Notes: a model not told the origin generated them from the letters alone. Positions 47,648 through 56,881 are shown, counted from the first letter of the stretch. The stretch is DNA of 64,000 bases from Variovorax sp. MHTC-1 (GCF_003984645.1 NZ_RWKI01000007.1:1-64000), one strand, 5' to 3'. Numbers and translations: made by a program.

Positions 47648-48247
47648 TCAGCGCGCAGCGTAGTTGGCTTCGCCCAGCAGCAGCGCCCGCATGGTGGTCA
47701 CCTGGCTCTTGTGGAGCAGGGTGATCGGGAAGGCGGCGTCGTCGGAGAGTTCTGCGAACTGCGGGTCGACCACGCCGGTGTCGCCCAGCTCGGCCAGCGT
47801 CAGCGCCGGGTCGATGGCGCAGGACTTGACCATCACGAGCTGCTCGGCGTTGAGGTGCTTCGCCAGGTCCAGCGCGATGGTGTCGGAGGTGGCGTCCCAG
47901 CCGGTGCGTGCGTCCGGCTGGTCGCGCCTGAGCTCGAGGGGCAGCCACAGCGCGGTCTTTCCCTGGTGCAGCAGGTCGGGGATGTCGGTCCTGCGCGTGG
48001 CCAGCTGCAGTGCAGGATTCAGCGCGTGCAATTGGTAGGCGGTCTGCGCCATCGCCAGCACCGCCATGTTGTGGGCAGCCAGGTCATCGAATTGCCAGTG
48101 CGCCTGCACGCGACGCACTTCGTCGGCGAAGCTGCCGCCGCCGCAGACGATCGTGACGCGGCCGCCTCCGATCTGCGTGAGCAGGTCCAGCCACTGCAGC
48201 AGCACGGGGTCGGCACAGAGGCTGCCGCCGATCTTGACGACCCACAT
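47648..48247 (-). CDS. mfnE: Amino-acid-kinase family protein, MfnE-like
   Basis: Protein of 199 residues of the aspartate/uridylate kinase fold. It starts MWVVKIGGSLC and has VTIVCGGGSFADEVR for nucleotide binding and MVKSCAIDPALTLAELGDTGVVDPQF near the C-terminus. In methanofuran synthesis MfnE phosphorylates (aminomethyl)furanmethanol phosphate to the diphosphate. Assignment rests on fold plus context between mfnB and mfnF. The start overlaps the stop of mfnF (ATGA). Confidence 0.85.
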   Translation of the reverse strand: MWVVKIGGSLCADPVLLQWLDLLTQIGGGRVTIVCGGGSFADEVRRVQAHWQFDDLAAHNMAVLAMAQTAYQLHALNPALQLATRRTDIPDLLHQGKTALWLPLELRRDQPDARTGWDATSDTIALDLAKHLNAEQLVMVKSCAIDPALTLAELGDTGVVDPQFAELSDDAAFPITLLHKSQVTTMRALLLGEANYAAR

Positions 48248-49338
48248 CAGTCGTGCTCCCGTTCGAACAGCGCCGCCACCGCGACGCTCGGGGCGCACAC
48301 CTGCGCCCAGCCGGCAGTGCCCGCCGCCGCGTCGCGCGCCACCTTCGCGACATCGCTGCCATAGGCGGCGAGCCGACGCGGGGCTGCGTCGACCGCTGCC
48401 GCTGCGAGCTCGGGCGCCAGGAAGGCGCCGCAGCCCGCGCCGACGATCACGGCGCGATCGGAGAGCGCATGAGCAGCCAGCACGCGGCGCAATTGCGCGG
48501 CCAGGGCTTCGAGCTGCGCACTGCGCCAGGCCCGCGCCAGCTCCAGCCATTCGTCGGCGGTGGCATCGCGCTCGTCCAGTCCGACCATGCGCGCGAGGCG
48601 CCGGCGCGTCGCCGCCGGACTCTTGGCTGCGTTGTCGGCACTCGGGTGCAGGTCGTGCGCCGGATCGAGCTCGCCGCTGAGCCGGTAGACGTCGGCCGTG
48701 GTGGCGAAGAATTCGTTCATCACATGGCGCGCGTGGCCGCGCCATGTGATGCGCTGGGTCAGCGCGCACAAGGGTGTGCGCACCACGCCATGGTAGGCCA
48801 GCTCGCCGCTCACCAGGCGTTCGGCGTCGCTGCGGCTCGCGGTCAGCACGCGCGCATTGCCGAACGCGATCAGGTCGGTGGTCGTGCTGCCGATGTCGAC
48901 CAGCACGCCCTCCGGCAGCGTGAGCGCGGCATGCCGCGCGGTCGCGAGCCAGTTGGCCGAGGCGACAAACGCCCATTGCCGGGCCACCTCCGCGGCGGCG
49001 CACCAGCCGGCATCGCCGGCAAAGAAATGCAGCGCGTCCGGCGGCACCGGCAGCGACGCGGCCAGCGTGGCGGCGATGCTTCGAACGCCGTCCTCGCGGT
49101 CGGGGAACAGATCGACCATCTCGCCCGTCATGGTCACGGCATGCTGCGCGGCCTCGAGCGCGGGCCAGCGCGTGCGCGCGGCTCGCAGTGCGCGCACCAG
49201 ATGGTCCAGGCCCTGCCAGAGCGGGCATCCCCATTGCGCCACGTCGACGACCTCGCCGCGTTGCAGCAGGCAGGCCTTGACGTGTGCGCCGCCGATGTCC
49301 CACCCGATGGTGGTGCGTTCAGGCGTGGGCACGCGCAA
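48247..49338 (-). CDS. mfnF: Hydantoinase/oxoprolinase-family protein, MfnF-like
   Basis: Protein of 363 residues with an actin/HSP70-like ATPase pattern: TIGWDIGGAHVKACLL at the N-terminus, VLVDIGSTTTDLIAFG in the middle, and AVIVGAGCGAFLAPELA near the C-terminus. This is the 'H4MPT-linked C1 transfer pathway protein' family. The archaeal MfnF couples the aminomethylfuran diphosphate to the glutamyl-tyramine part of methanofuran. It overlaps mfnE by three bases and mfnD by 20 bases, so the three leftward genes form one operon. Confidence 0.86.
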   Translation of the reverse strand: MRVPTPERTTIGWDIGGAHVKACLLQRGEVVDVAQWGCPLWQGLDHLVRALRAARTRWPALEAAQHAVTMTGEMVDLFPDREDGVRSIAATLAASLPVPPDALHFFAGDAGWCAAAEVARQWAFVASANWLATARHAALTLPEGVLVDIGSTTTDLIAFGNARVLTASRSDAERLVSGELAYHGVVRTPLCALTQRITWRGHARHVMNEFFATTADVYRLSGELDPAHDLHPSADNAAKSPAATRRRLARMVGLDERDATADEWLELARAWRSAQLEALAAQLRRVLAAHALSDRAVIVGAGCGAFLAPELAAAAVDAAPRRLAAYGSDVAKVARDAAAGTAGWAQVCAPSVAVAALFEREHD

Positions 49339-50305
49339 GTTCCCGATCCTGGAGGTTGCCGTGCAGGCGGCTGGCGATCAGTTCGGCCGCCAGGTTGCGG
49401 CCCAGTGCCGCCGAGAGCCCGACATAGGCGCATGTGACGCGCGGATTGACCTCGATCACCACCGGCCCGCGCTGCGGATGCCAGACCAGGTCGATGCCGG
49501 CGAAGCCGTGCAGGCCCGGGATGGCGCGCGCCACCTGCGCAGCCAGCGCGGCCAGGGGCTGCGTGCGTGGATCGTCGCGGCCCAGCGCATCGACCGTCAC
49601 GCCTTCGAAGCAAAGTCTGCCGTTCGCATCGATCGCGATGCGCTGGCGGTTGACGCTCAGCATCTCGGCATTCTGCGCCGTGCACAGCAGCGACAGGCTC
49701 AGGGCCTCGCCTTCGACCCAGGGCTCGAGCGTGACGGCCGCGCCGGCCTGCGCGCGCCGCGCCTGGTCCTCGAGTGAAGCCGTGCGGCTGGTGTGCACGT
49801 GGGTGGCGACGCCGCCGGCGCCGTCGTCGGGCTTGACCACCCAACGCTGGATCTCGGGCGCATGCTCGAAGGCCAGCGGTGTCGTCACGCCGTGCGCGGC
49901 CAGGTGTGCGAGCGTGGCCCGCTTGCCGGCTGCGAGTGCGATGGCCTCGGCGCTGCAGCCCAGCCAGCGCGCGTCGCCCACGATGCGCTGGAAGCTAGCC
50001 AGCAGGCCGTTCGTCTCGGGCGCGACCAGCCAGACCATGTCGTGCAGCGCACTCTGCCGCGCCACGAAGGCGAAGGCCGATTCGCCGGCGAGCGGACGCA
50101 GCGGCGCGGCGCGCGCGGGCAGGGTGTTCACGGGGACGCAGGTGGCCGCCGACACGGAACAATCGCGAACCCGCATCAGGTCGGCGACCATGGCATCGCG
50201 CATCGACAGCCCCAGCGGCAGCAGCTCGTCGGCCGCCGCCTCGTCGCCGTAGTCGGTCCAGCCTCCGCCGCTGAGATACTCGTAAACAAACACGCGTGTG
50301 GTCAT
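49319..50305 (-). CDS. mfnD: ATP-grasp ligase, tyramine/tyrosine-glutamate ligase-like (MfnD)
   Basis: Protein of 328 residues with an ATP-grasp fold: RVFVYEYLSGGG at the N-terminus, WVVKPDDGAGGVATHVH as the ATP-binding loop, and FAGIDLVWHPQRGPVVIEVNPRVTCAYVGLS as the metal-binding end. MfnD adds glutamate to tyramine in archaeal methanofuran; bacterial methylofuran is reported to use tyrosine. ATG 50305 with GAGG six bases upstream is preferred over ATG 50311. It is divergent from the HisA-like gene with a 27-base gap. No tyrosine decarboxylase (mfnA) gene is in the window, consistent with a tyrosine-based carrier. Confidence 0.84.
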   Translation of the reverse strand: MTTRVFVYEYLSGGGWTDYGDEAAADELLPLGLSMRDAMVADLMRVRDCSVSAATCVPVNTLPARAAPLRPLAGESAFAFVARQSALHDMVWLVAPETNGLLASFQRIVGDARWLGCSAEAIALAAGKRATLAHLAAHGVTTPLAFEHAPEIQRWVVKPDDGAGGVATHVHTSRTASLEDQARRAQAGAAVTLEPWVEGEALSLSLLCTAQNAEMLSVNRQRIAIDANGRLCFEGVTVDALGRDDPRTQPLAALAAQVARAIPGLHGFAGIDLVWHPQRGPVVIEVNPRVTCAYVGLSAALGRNLAAELIASRLHGNLQDRELARAHA

Positions 50306-50332
50306 TTCCATCCTCTTTCCGGGTGCTCACCC

Positions 50333-51061
50333 ATGATCTCCGAACTGAACCTGATCCCCGTCATCGACCTGCTGCAGGGCCAGGTGGTGCGTGCCGTGCG
50401 CGGCGATCGGCAAGCGTACCGGCCGATCGTGTCGGCGCTGTGTGCCAGCAGCGATCCGGTGACGGTGGCGCGCATCCTGTGCGATCACTGTGCGGCGCGG
50501 CAGTTGTACGTGGCCGACCTCGATGCCCTGCAGGGCCGGGCCACGCAGATCGCGGTGCTGGTCGATCTGCTGCAGGCGCTGCCCGGGATCGAGCTCTGGC
50601 TGGACGCGGGCCTGGCGGATGCATCGGCCGGCCAGGCACTGCGCAGCCAGCTGGCGCCGTACGCCTCGCGCATCGTCTTCGTGTATGGCAGCGAATCCCT
50701 GCGTTCGCGCGAGGCGCTGGAGCGCTGCTTCGGCAACGGCGCCGGTGAAGACGAGGTCCGGGCCGCGCTGTCGCTGGACCGGCGCGACGGCCAGCGCCTC
50801 GACGCCGCCGGCTGCTGGGACGCGGTGGCGCTGTGGCCACAGCGGCTGATCGTGATGACGCTCGAGCGCGTCGGCTCCGGCGCCGGGCCGGACCTGGAGA
50901 CCTTGCAGGAGGTGCGCCGCCTGGCGCCGGGCGCGATGCTGATCGGTGCGGGCGGCATCCGCAGCGAGGACGACCTGGCGCGCGCCGGCGCGGCGGGCGC
51001 CGATGCCTGGCTGGTGGCCAGCGCGCTGCACGACCTGCAGCTGCCGCGGACGCGGCGCTGA
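50333..51061 (+). CDS. HisA/HisF-like TIM-barrel protein (H4MPT cluster)
   Basis: Protein of 242 residues with a HisA-type phosphate-binding barrel: NLIPVIDLLQGQVVRAVRGDR at the N-terminus (the D-L-x-x-G-x-V-V-x-x-x-x-G pattern), LYVADLDALQG, and a C-terminal MLIGAGGIRSEDDLARAGAAGADAWLVASALH. No other histidine genes are nearby, and family members of this type accompany H4MPT/methanofuran genes, so a cofactor-synthesis role is more likely than histidine synthesis. The reaction is unknown. It is followed by a 230-base gap holding the fhc promoter. Confidence 0.82.
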   Translation: MISELNLIPVIDLLQGQVVRAVRGDRQAYRPIVSALCASSDPVTVARILCDHCAARQLYVADLDALQGRATQIAVLVDLLQALPGIELWLDAGLADASAGQALRSQLAPYASRIVFVYGSESLRSREALERCFGNGAGEDEVRAALSLDRRDGQRLDAAGCWDAVALWPQRLIVMTLERVGSGAGPDLETLQEVRRLAPGAMLIGAGGIRSEDDLARAGAAGADAWLVASALHDLQLPRTRR

Positions 51062-51262
51062 GCCGAGGATGCCGGTGGCAGGAGGGTTCGGGGGCATGCC
51101 ATCAGCGCCCTGCACACACGAACCGTGCCATCCCGCCAACGGCTCGCGCGCCCCGCCATCGGCGCTTTCCGGCGCGCATTGACCGCCCGAAAGCGCAACA
51201 CTCTGTCTCATAACGCGTGTGTCAGCCAGCCCGCCCCAGGCGCGGCCCGCCTGGCGAGCGAA

Positions 51263-51277
51263 TGGCACGTGCTTTGC
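51263..51277 (+). promoter_or_regulatory. Sigma54 promoter for the fhc operon
   Basis: TGGCACGTGCTTTGC is an essentially perfect match to the sigma54 consensus TGGCACG-N4-TTGC, with GG and GC 10 bases apart. Transcription should begin near 51289, three bases before the fhcB ATG at 51292, so the message would be almost leaderless. It lies in the only gap before the operon. The AcoR-like activator at 42208-44253 is the obvious candidate regulator. Confidence 0.8.
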
Positions 51278-51291
51278 GTGGTTGCCTGTCC

Positions 51292-52518
51292 ATGACTCCA
51301 GTCGACGCAACCGCGCAGCCCGGCCAAGCCCCGTGGACCTGTCCTTTCTGCCCCTTGTTGTGCGACAGCTTCGGCGTGGCGCTCGGGCCGCCCGGCACGC
51401 CGCCCAGGCTGACCGGCAGCGAGTGCCCGCGGGCGCGCACAGCGCTGGCCGCATTCGATGGCGCGGCCGCAACCGAGCGCCCGCGGGTCGACGGCCGCGA
51501 CTGCGATCTCGATACCGCGCTCGCTGCCGCCGCCTCGTTGCTCGCGGCCAGCCGCCAGCCCCTGTTCGGCGGCCTCGGCACCGATGTCGCGGGCGCCCGG
51601 GCGCTCTATGCGCTGGCCTGCGAAACCGGCGCCATCTGCGACCCGGCCCGCGGAGCGGCGCTGATGCACGGCCTGCGCGCGCTTCAGGATCGCGGCGGCT
51701 TCTCGACCACGCTGGCCGAAGTGCGGACGCGGGCCGACCTCATCGTCTGCATGACCGCGGAACCCGCGCCGCGCTATCCGGAATTCTTCCGCCGCTGCGG
51801 CGTCGGCGAGCCGGAGGGCGCGCGCACCGAGATCCTGCCGCTGCACGGCGACCTGTTCGATACCGTGGCGCTGCTCGCGGCGCTCGTTGCCGGCCGTCTC
51901 GCTGCGGACGATGCGCGCGTGCCGGCCGACCTCGCCGCGCTGTCGGAGCGCCTGCATGCGGCCCGCTATGCGGTGCTGGTGTACGAGCCCGGGCGCCTGC
52001 CGGCGCAGGGCGCGCTGATCGTCGAGGGCATCCAGCGCATCGTCGCCACGCTCAACCGCAGCACGCGCGCGGCCTCGCTGGCGCTGGGCGGCGACGACGG
52101 CGCGGCGACCGTGAACCAGGTGTTCGCCTGGCTGTCCGGGCTTCCTCTGCGCTCGCGTGCCGGGCCTGAAGGCCTGGAGCACGAGCCGCTGTGCTTCGAT
52201 GCAGAGCGCCTGCTGGCCGACGGCGCGGTGGACCTGCTGCTGTGGGTGTCGAGCTTCGGCCCGCAGCCCGCACCGCCGCCTGTGGACCTGCCGCGCATCG
52301 TGCTGGGCCATCCGCGGATGCGGCTGTCGCAGGAAGCGCAGGTGTTCATTCCCGTCTCCACGCCGGGCATCGGGTCCGGCGGCCATCTTTTTCGCACCGA
52401 CGGCTCGGTCCTGCTGCCGCTGCGGCCGCTGTACGACGACGGTCTGCCCGGCGTGGGCGAGGTCGTGAACCGCCTGACGCAGGCGGTGCGCGCATCGGGG
52501 CAGGGGCTTGCGCAATGA
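51292..52518 (+). CDS. fhcB: Formyltransferase/hydrolase complex subunit B
   Basis: Protein of 408 residues, homologous to subunit B of formylmethanofuran dehydrogenase. The N-terminus shows the cysteine cluster WTCPFCPLLCD. The remainder follows the molybdopterin-enzyme fold loosely (FGGLGTDVAGARALYALACETGAICD, VPVSTPGIGSGGHLFRTDGSVLLPL). In bacterial Fhc this subunit is reported to have lost the metal-dependent redox site and mainly supports the complex. ATG 51292 is used because the sigma54 promoter rules out the longer frame. The stop overlaps the fhcA start. Confidence 0.92.
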   Translation: MTPVDATAQPGQAPWTCPFCPLLCDSFGVALGPPGTPPRLTGSECPRARTALAAFDGAAATERPRVDGRDCDLDTALAAAASLLAASRQPLFGGLGTDVAGARALYALACETGAICDPARGAALMHGLRALQDRGGFSTTLAEVRTRADLIVCMTAEPAPRYPEFFRRCGVGEPEGARTEILPLHGDLFDTVALLAALVAGRLAADDARVPADLAALSERLHAARYAVLVYEPGRLPAQGALIVEGIQRIVATLNRSTRAASLALGGDDGAATVNQVFAWLSGLPLRSRAGPEGLEHEPLCFDAERLLADGAVDLLLWVSSFGPQPAPPPVDLPRIVLGHPRMRLSQEAQVFIPVSTPGIGSGGHLFRTDGSVLLPLRPLYDDGLPGVGEVVNRLTQAVRASGQGLAQ

Positions 52519-54194
52519 CGACCCTTTGCCTGCGCGGCGGCCGCATCATCGATCCGGCGAACGGATGCGACGAGGTGCGCGATCTCCATGTGCGCGACGG
52601 CCGCATCGTGGAGGCGCCGCCGCACGGCGCCGCGAGCGAGGACATCGATGCGAGCGGCTGCATCGTGATGGCCGGCGGCATCGACATGCACACCCACATC
52701 GGCGGCGGCAAGGTCAACCTCGCGCGCATGCTGATGCCGGAGGACCATCGGTCGAACGCGAACCCGCTTGCGCTGCCCGACAACGCACTCGAGCTGGCCT
52801 CCTGCGGCACCTGCACCCCCGGCACGCTGGCCACCGGCTACCGCTATGTCGAGATGGGCTACACGGCCGCCTTCGAGCCGGCCATGATGGCCTGCAATGC
52901 GCGCCATACGCACATGGAGATGGGCGACACGCCGATCCTCGACCATGGCGCCTACGTGATGCTCGGCAACGACGAGCTGTTCCTGCGCATGCTGGCCGAG
53001 CGCTGGGATTTCGAGCGCATCCGCGACTACGCGGGCTGGACCCTCAACGCCAGCAAGGCGATGGGCGTGAAGGTGGTGAACCCGGGCGGCATCTCGGCCT
53101 TCAAGTTCAACCAGCGCAAGCTCGACGTCGACGAGAACCATGTGCACTGGCAGATCACGCCCAGGCAGGTGGTGCATACGCTGGCGCGCGCGCTGCGCGA
53201 GCTCGGGGTGCCGCATCCGCTGCACATTCACGGCAGCAATCTCGGCGTGGCCGGCAACATCCAGTCCACGCTGGACACCATCGCAGCGCTCGACGGCCTG
53301 CCCGGCCACCTGACGCACATCCAGTTCCATGCCTACGGCACCGAGGGGCCGAAGAAGTTCTCCTCGGCCGCCCTGCAGCTCGCCGAGGCGGTCAACGCGC
53401 ACAAGAACGTCAGCATCGATGTCGGCCAGATCATGTTCGGGCAGACCGTGACGGCGTCGGGCGACACCATGCGCCAGCATGCGCAGTCGGGCCTGGCCGA
53501 TCCGCGCAAATGGGTCGGCGCCGACATCGAATGCGAGGCCGGCTGCGGCGTGGTGCCGTTCCGCTACCGCGAGCAGAGCTACGTGAATGCGCTGCAGTGG
53601 GTCATCGGCCTGGAGATCTTCCTGCTGGTGGACGACCCGTGGCGCGTGGTGCTGACCACCGACCATCCCAACGGCGGTCCGTTCACCAGCTATCCGCACC
53701 TGATCCGCCTGCTGATGGACCGCAGCTTTCGCGAGGAGCAACTGGCCAAGCTGCATCCCGAGGTGGCTGCCAATGCGGCGCTGCGCTCGATCACGCGCGA
53801 GCTGTCGCTCTACGAGATCGCGATCATGACGCGCGCCGGTCCCGCGCGGCTGCTGGGCCTGCGCGACCGCGGCCACCTGGGCGCGGGCGCGGCCGCCGAC
53901 ATCGCGGTGTACCGGGAGGACGGCAACCCCGAGGCCATGTTCGCGACGCCCGCGTATGTGTTCAAGGATGGCGTCCTGGTCTCGCGCGCCGGACGCGTGA
54001 CGGCGGTGCCGGTGGGCGGCACGCACTTCGTCGCGCCGGAGTACGACCGCGGCATCGAGCAGCGGCTGCGCCGGCACCTGGCCGCGCAGGGATCGGTCAA
54101 CTTCGACCACCTCGCGATCGGCCACGACGAGCTGTGCCAGTGCTGCCGCGGCGGGCGCCTGCTGCCGGCGGCCTGTTTCCAGGAGGCATCGTGA
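52515..54194 (+). CDS. fhcA: Formyltransferase/hydrolase complex subunit A (hydrolase)
   Basis: Protein of 559 residues of the amidohydrolase superfamily. It hydrolyses formyl-methanofuran to formate, the last step of the route. The metal-binding HTHIGG (MAGGIDMHTHIGGGKVN) sits near residue 58; LHIHGSNLGVAGNIQSTLDT and THIQFHAYGTEG carry further histidines, and TTDHPNGGPFTSYPHLIRLL is strongly conserved. Subunit length is normal. It overlaps fhcB and fhcD by four bases each (ATGA, GTGA), so the three are tightly coupled. Confidence 0.95.
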   Translation: MTTLCLRGGRIIDPANGCDEVRDLHVRDGRIVEAPPHGAASEDIDASGCIVMAGGIDMHTHIGGGKVNLARMLMPEDHRSNANPLALPDNALELASCGTCTPGTLATGYRYVEMGYTAAFEPAMMACNARHTHMEMGDTPILDHGAYVMLGNDELFLRMLAERWDFERIRDYAGWTLNASKAMGVKVVNPGGISAFKFNQRKLDVDENHVHWQITPRQVVHTLARALRELGVPHPLHIHGSNLGVAGNIQSTLDTIAALDGLPGHLTHIQFHAYGTEGPKKFSSAALQLAEAVNAHKNVSIDVGQIMFGQTVTASGDTMRQHAQSGLADPRKWVGADIECEAGCGVVPFRYREQSYVNALQWVIGLEIFLLVDDPWRVVLTTDHPNGGPFTSYPHLIRLLMDRSFREEQLAKLHPEVAANAALRSITRELSLYEIAIMTRAGPARLLGLRDRGHLGAGAAADIAVYREDGNPEAMFATPAYVFKDGVLVSRAGRVTAVPVGGTHFVAPEYDRGIEQRLRRHLAAQGSVNFDHLAIGHDELCQCCRGGRLLPAACFQEAS

Positions 54195-55138
54195 AGCGCA
54201 ACGGCGTCGTCATCGACGACACCTTCGCGGAAGCGTTTCCGATGAAGGCCACGCGCATCATCGTCACCGCGCACAACATCGCCTGGGCGCGCCACGCGGC
54301 GGTGTCGGCCACCGGCTTCGCGACCTCGGTGATCGCTTGCGGCTGCGAGGCCGGCATCGAGCGCGAGCTCGGCGCCGCGGAAACGCCCGACGGCCGGCCC
54401 GGCGTGAGCGTGCTGATGTTCTCGATGTCGGGCAAGGAACTCGCCAAGCAGCTGGAGCGCCGCGTCGGCCAGTGCGTGCTGACCTGTCCGACCACCGCCG
54501 TATTCGCCGGCCTGGCGCCGGGTGCAGCGGGCAGCAGCGATGCCGCCGCGCTCGGCAAGAACCTGCGCTTCTTCGGCGACGGCTGGCAAATTTCCAAGAT
54601 GATCGACGGCGTGCGCTACTGGCGCGTGCCGGTGATGGACGGCGAGTTCGTGGCGCAGGAAGACACGCCGGTGGTCAAGGGCGTGGGCGGCGGCAACCTG
54701 CTGTTCCTGGCGCGCGACACCGATGCGGCGCTGGCCGTGTCCGAGGCGGCGGTGGCGGCGATGAAGCAGCTGCCCAACGTCGTCATGCCTTTTCCCGGCG
54801 GCGTGGTGCGTTCGGGCTCGAAGGTCGGCAGCCGCTATGCGAACTTGAGCGCCTCGACCAACGATGCCTTCTGCCCCAGCCTCGTCGGCCTGGTGGCGCA
54901 CAGCGAGCTCGCGCGCGGCGGCACGCCGGCGGAGGAGATCGGCTGCGTGATGGAGATCGTGATCGACGGCCTGACGGAGGCCGACGTGGGCGCGGCCATG
55001 CGCGTGGGCATGGAGGCGGCGGTGGCGATCGGCCGCGCCGGCGGGCTGCTGCGCATCTCGGCCGGCAACTACGGCGGCAAGCTGGGGCCTTATCACTTCC
55101 ACCTGCACCGGCTGCTCGCGGGGGGAGACGTGCCATGA
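54191..55138 (+). CDS. fhcD: Formylmethanofuran-tetrahydromethanopterin formyltransferase subunit
   Basis: Protein of 315 residues homologous to Ftr. It moves the formyl group from formyl-H4MPT to methanofuran inside the Fhc complex. Landmarks are GVVIDDTFAEAFPMKATRIIVTAHN, CVLTCPTTAVFAGL, DGWQISKMIDGVRYWRVPVMDGEF and the C-terminal ISAGNYGGKLGPYHFHLHRLL. The start is GTG overlapping the fhcA stop. After its stop the operon is interrupted by an 848-base palindromic repeat before fhcC. Confidence 0.95.
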   Translation: MKRNGVVIDDTFAEAFPMKATRIIVTAHNIAWARHAAVSATGFATSVIACGCEAGIERELGAAETPDGRPGVSVLMFSMSGKELAKQLERRVGQCVLTCPTTAVFAGLAPGAAGSSDAAALGKNLRFFGDGWQISKMIDGVRYWRVPVMDGEFVAQEDTPVVKGVGGGNLLFLARDTDAALAVSEAAVAAMKQLPNVVMPFPGGVVRSGSKVGSRYANLSASTNDAFCPSLVGLVAHSELARGGTPAEEIGCVMEIVIDGLTEADVGAAMRVGMEAAVAIGRAGGLLRISAGNYGGKLGPYHFHLHRLLAGGDVP

Positions 55139-55163
55139 GACATCCGGTGTCGATCCTGGACTT

Positions 55164-56011
55164 GCTCCCTCCCCCTCCGGGGGAGGGTTGGGGTGGGGGC
55201 ACTGGGCCTTTGGATCGTTGCTGTTCTCTGCTGAGGCCGGAGCCGGGAGTTCGCCCCGGCGGGCGAGTCACTTTCTTTGTCTCGCCAAAGAAAGTAACCA
55301 AAGAAAGGCGACCCCACTGTCTGCGACCCCGCAGCTGCGCTGCGGGGCAACCTGCGGTGCTCGGTTCGCCGGCCTGCCGCAGAACTCGCTGCGTTCACTT
55401 CGCTCACTGCGCTCAAACAGCTGCGGCAAGTCAGTCCACGAAGCACGCCTGTCCTTCGGCAGGCGTGCGGCCGGCGCCCCTGCGCTCCTCGGCGCAGCCA
55501 GAGGGGAGTGGGTCGGGCCTTCGCTTCGCTCGGCCGCCAACGGCCACGCTGCGCGTGGCCTGGTCTCTTCGTTCTTTGAGCCGACGCAGCGGCGTGCGCG
55601 CAGGTCGAGTGCCGTCGCTCACCCTTGCACCCCACAAATACGCGCCATGGCGCGTTGGAGTTCGATCCCCTCTGTGCGTGCCGAGGAGCGCAGTGGCGCC
55701 GGCCGCACGCCTGCCGAAGGACAGGCGTGCTTCGTGGTCTGACTTGCCGCAGCTGTTTGAGCGCAGTGAACGAAGTGAACGCAGCGAGTTCTGCGGCAGG
55801 CCGGCGACGCGAGCACCGCAGGTTGCCCGGAGCGCAGCGGAGGGACACGCGCAGTGGGGTCGCCTTTCTTTGCCTACTTTCTTTGGCGAGACAAAGAAAG
55901 TAGGTCGCCCGCCGGGGCGAATTCCCGGCTCCGGACTCAAGATCAAGCGCAACGTACAGATCAAAGGCCCAAGGGCCCCCACCCCAACCCTCCCCCGGAG
56001 GGGGAGGGAGC
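55164..56011. repeat. Large imperfect inverted repeat (848 bp) between fhcD and fhcC
   Basis: The outer ends (55164-55200 and 55975-56011) are inverted copies of a C- and G-run sequence starting GCTCCCTCCCCCTCCGGGGG. Moving inward both arms share, in inverted order, a purine-rich block with repeated AAAGAAAG, a block CGGCCTGCCGCAGAACTCGC, and a block AGCACGCCTGTCCTTCGGCA. The arms differ in many places, and the middle (about 55560-55640) does not pair. Reading frames in it are shared with the repeat, not with protein families. It fills the whole 898-base gap between fhcD and fhcC. This appears to be a genus-type intergenic repeat; origin unknown. Confidence 0.85.
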
Positions 56012-56036
56012 CATACCGCCTTGGGGAGGCGACCCG

Positions 56037-56867
56037 ATGACCGGCTGGCACCTCAGTCTGCGGCAGGCGCCTGCGCTGCGGATCAACCTGCGCGGCATCA
56101 CGCCCGCTGCGCTCGCAGGCCTGTCGCTCGAGCAGATCGAGCGGCTGCCCGTCGGCCATGGCAACACGAGGCTGGCGCTGGCGGAGCTGTTCGACATCGG
56201 GCCGGGCGAGGAAGGCGTGCTGCACCTCGAAGGCAATCTCGAACGCTTCGACCGCATCGGCTGGCAGATGGACGGCGGGCGCATTCGCATCGCAGGCCAT
56301 GCCGGCCACTATGCCGGCGGCTGCATGCGCGCAGGCGAGCTGCACATCGAGGGGCGCGCAGGCTTGCTGGCCGCCTGCGAAATGGCCGGAGGCAGGCTGA
56401 CCGTCGAAGGCGATGTCGGCGACTTCGCCGCCAGCACCTTGCCCGGCAGCATGGACGGCATGCGCGGCGGCACCTTCGTCGTCCGCGGCAATGCGGGCGA
56501 GCGCTTCGGCGACCGCATGCGCCGGGGAACCGCGCTGGTCCATGGCGACGCGGGGGCTTTCCTCGGCTCGCGCATGGTCGCGGGCACGATCGCGGTGGGC
56601 GGCCGCGTCGGCGTCCACGCAGGCCATGGCATGCGCCGCGGCAGCGTGGTGTTCGCGGGGCCCGGCGCGGCCCTGCCGACGGGCGTCGAGACGATGCCGA
56701 CCTTTGTGGCGAACCGCGCCGCGACCCCCGTGTTCTGGGCCTTGCTGGCGCGCGACCTGGCGCGCCATGGCGGCGCTTTCGGCGAACTGCCGGCGCGCCG
56801 CATCGAGCGCTATCTGGGCGATCTCGCAGCCGATGGCAAGGGCGAGCTCATCTTCATGCACCCCTGA
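56037..56867 (+). CDS. fhcC: Formyltransferase/hydrolase complex subunit C
   Basis: Protein of 276 residues with the glycine-rich parallel beta-helix repeats typical of FwdC/FhcC and glutamate-synthase C-domains: IRIAGHAGHYAGGCMRAGELHIEGRAG, VEGDVGDFAASTLPGSMDGMRGGTFVVRGNAG, VHGDAGAFLGSRMVAGTIAVGG and HAGHGMRRGSVVFAG. It is a structural subunit of the complex. The ribosome-binding site GGGGAGG lies 8 bases upstream, just beyond the inverted repeat's outer end at 56011. Transcripts from the sigma54 promoter must cross the palindrome to reach it. Confidence 0.94.
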   Translation: MTGWHLSLRQAPALRINLRGITPAALAGLSLEQIERLPVGHGNTRLALAELFDIGPGEEGVLHLEGNLERFDRIGWQMDGGRIRIAGHAGHYAGGCMRAGELHIEGRAGLLAACEMAGGRLTVEGDVGDFAASTLPGSMDGMRGGTFVVRGNAGERFGDRMRRGTALVHGDAGAFLGSRMVAGTIAVGGRVGVHAGHGMRRGSVVFAGPGAALPTGVETMPTFVANRAATPVFWALLARDLARHGGAFGELPARRIERYLGDLAADGKGELIFMHP

Positions 56868-56881
56868 CTCCTGGAGACCCT

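Noticed and set aside
55188..55848. Frames of 180-250 residues inside the fhcD-fhcC palindrome
   Set aside because: They are composed of the repeat's blocks, occur on both strands and lack any domain. They are treated as repeat sequence.
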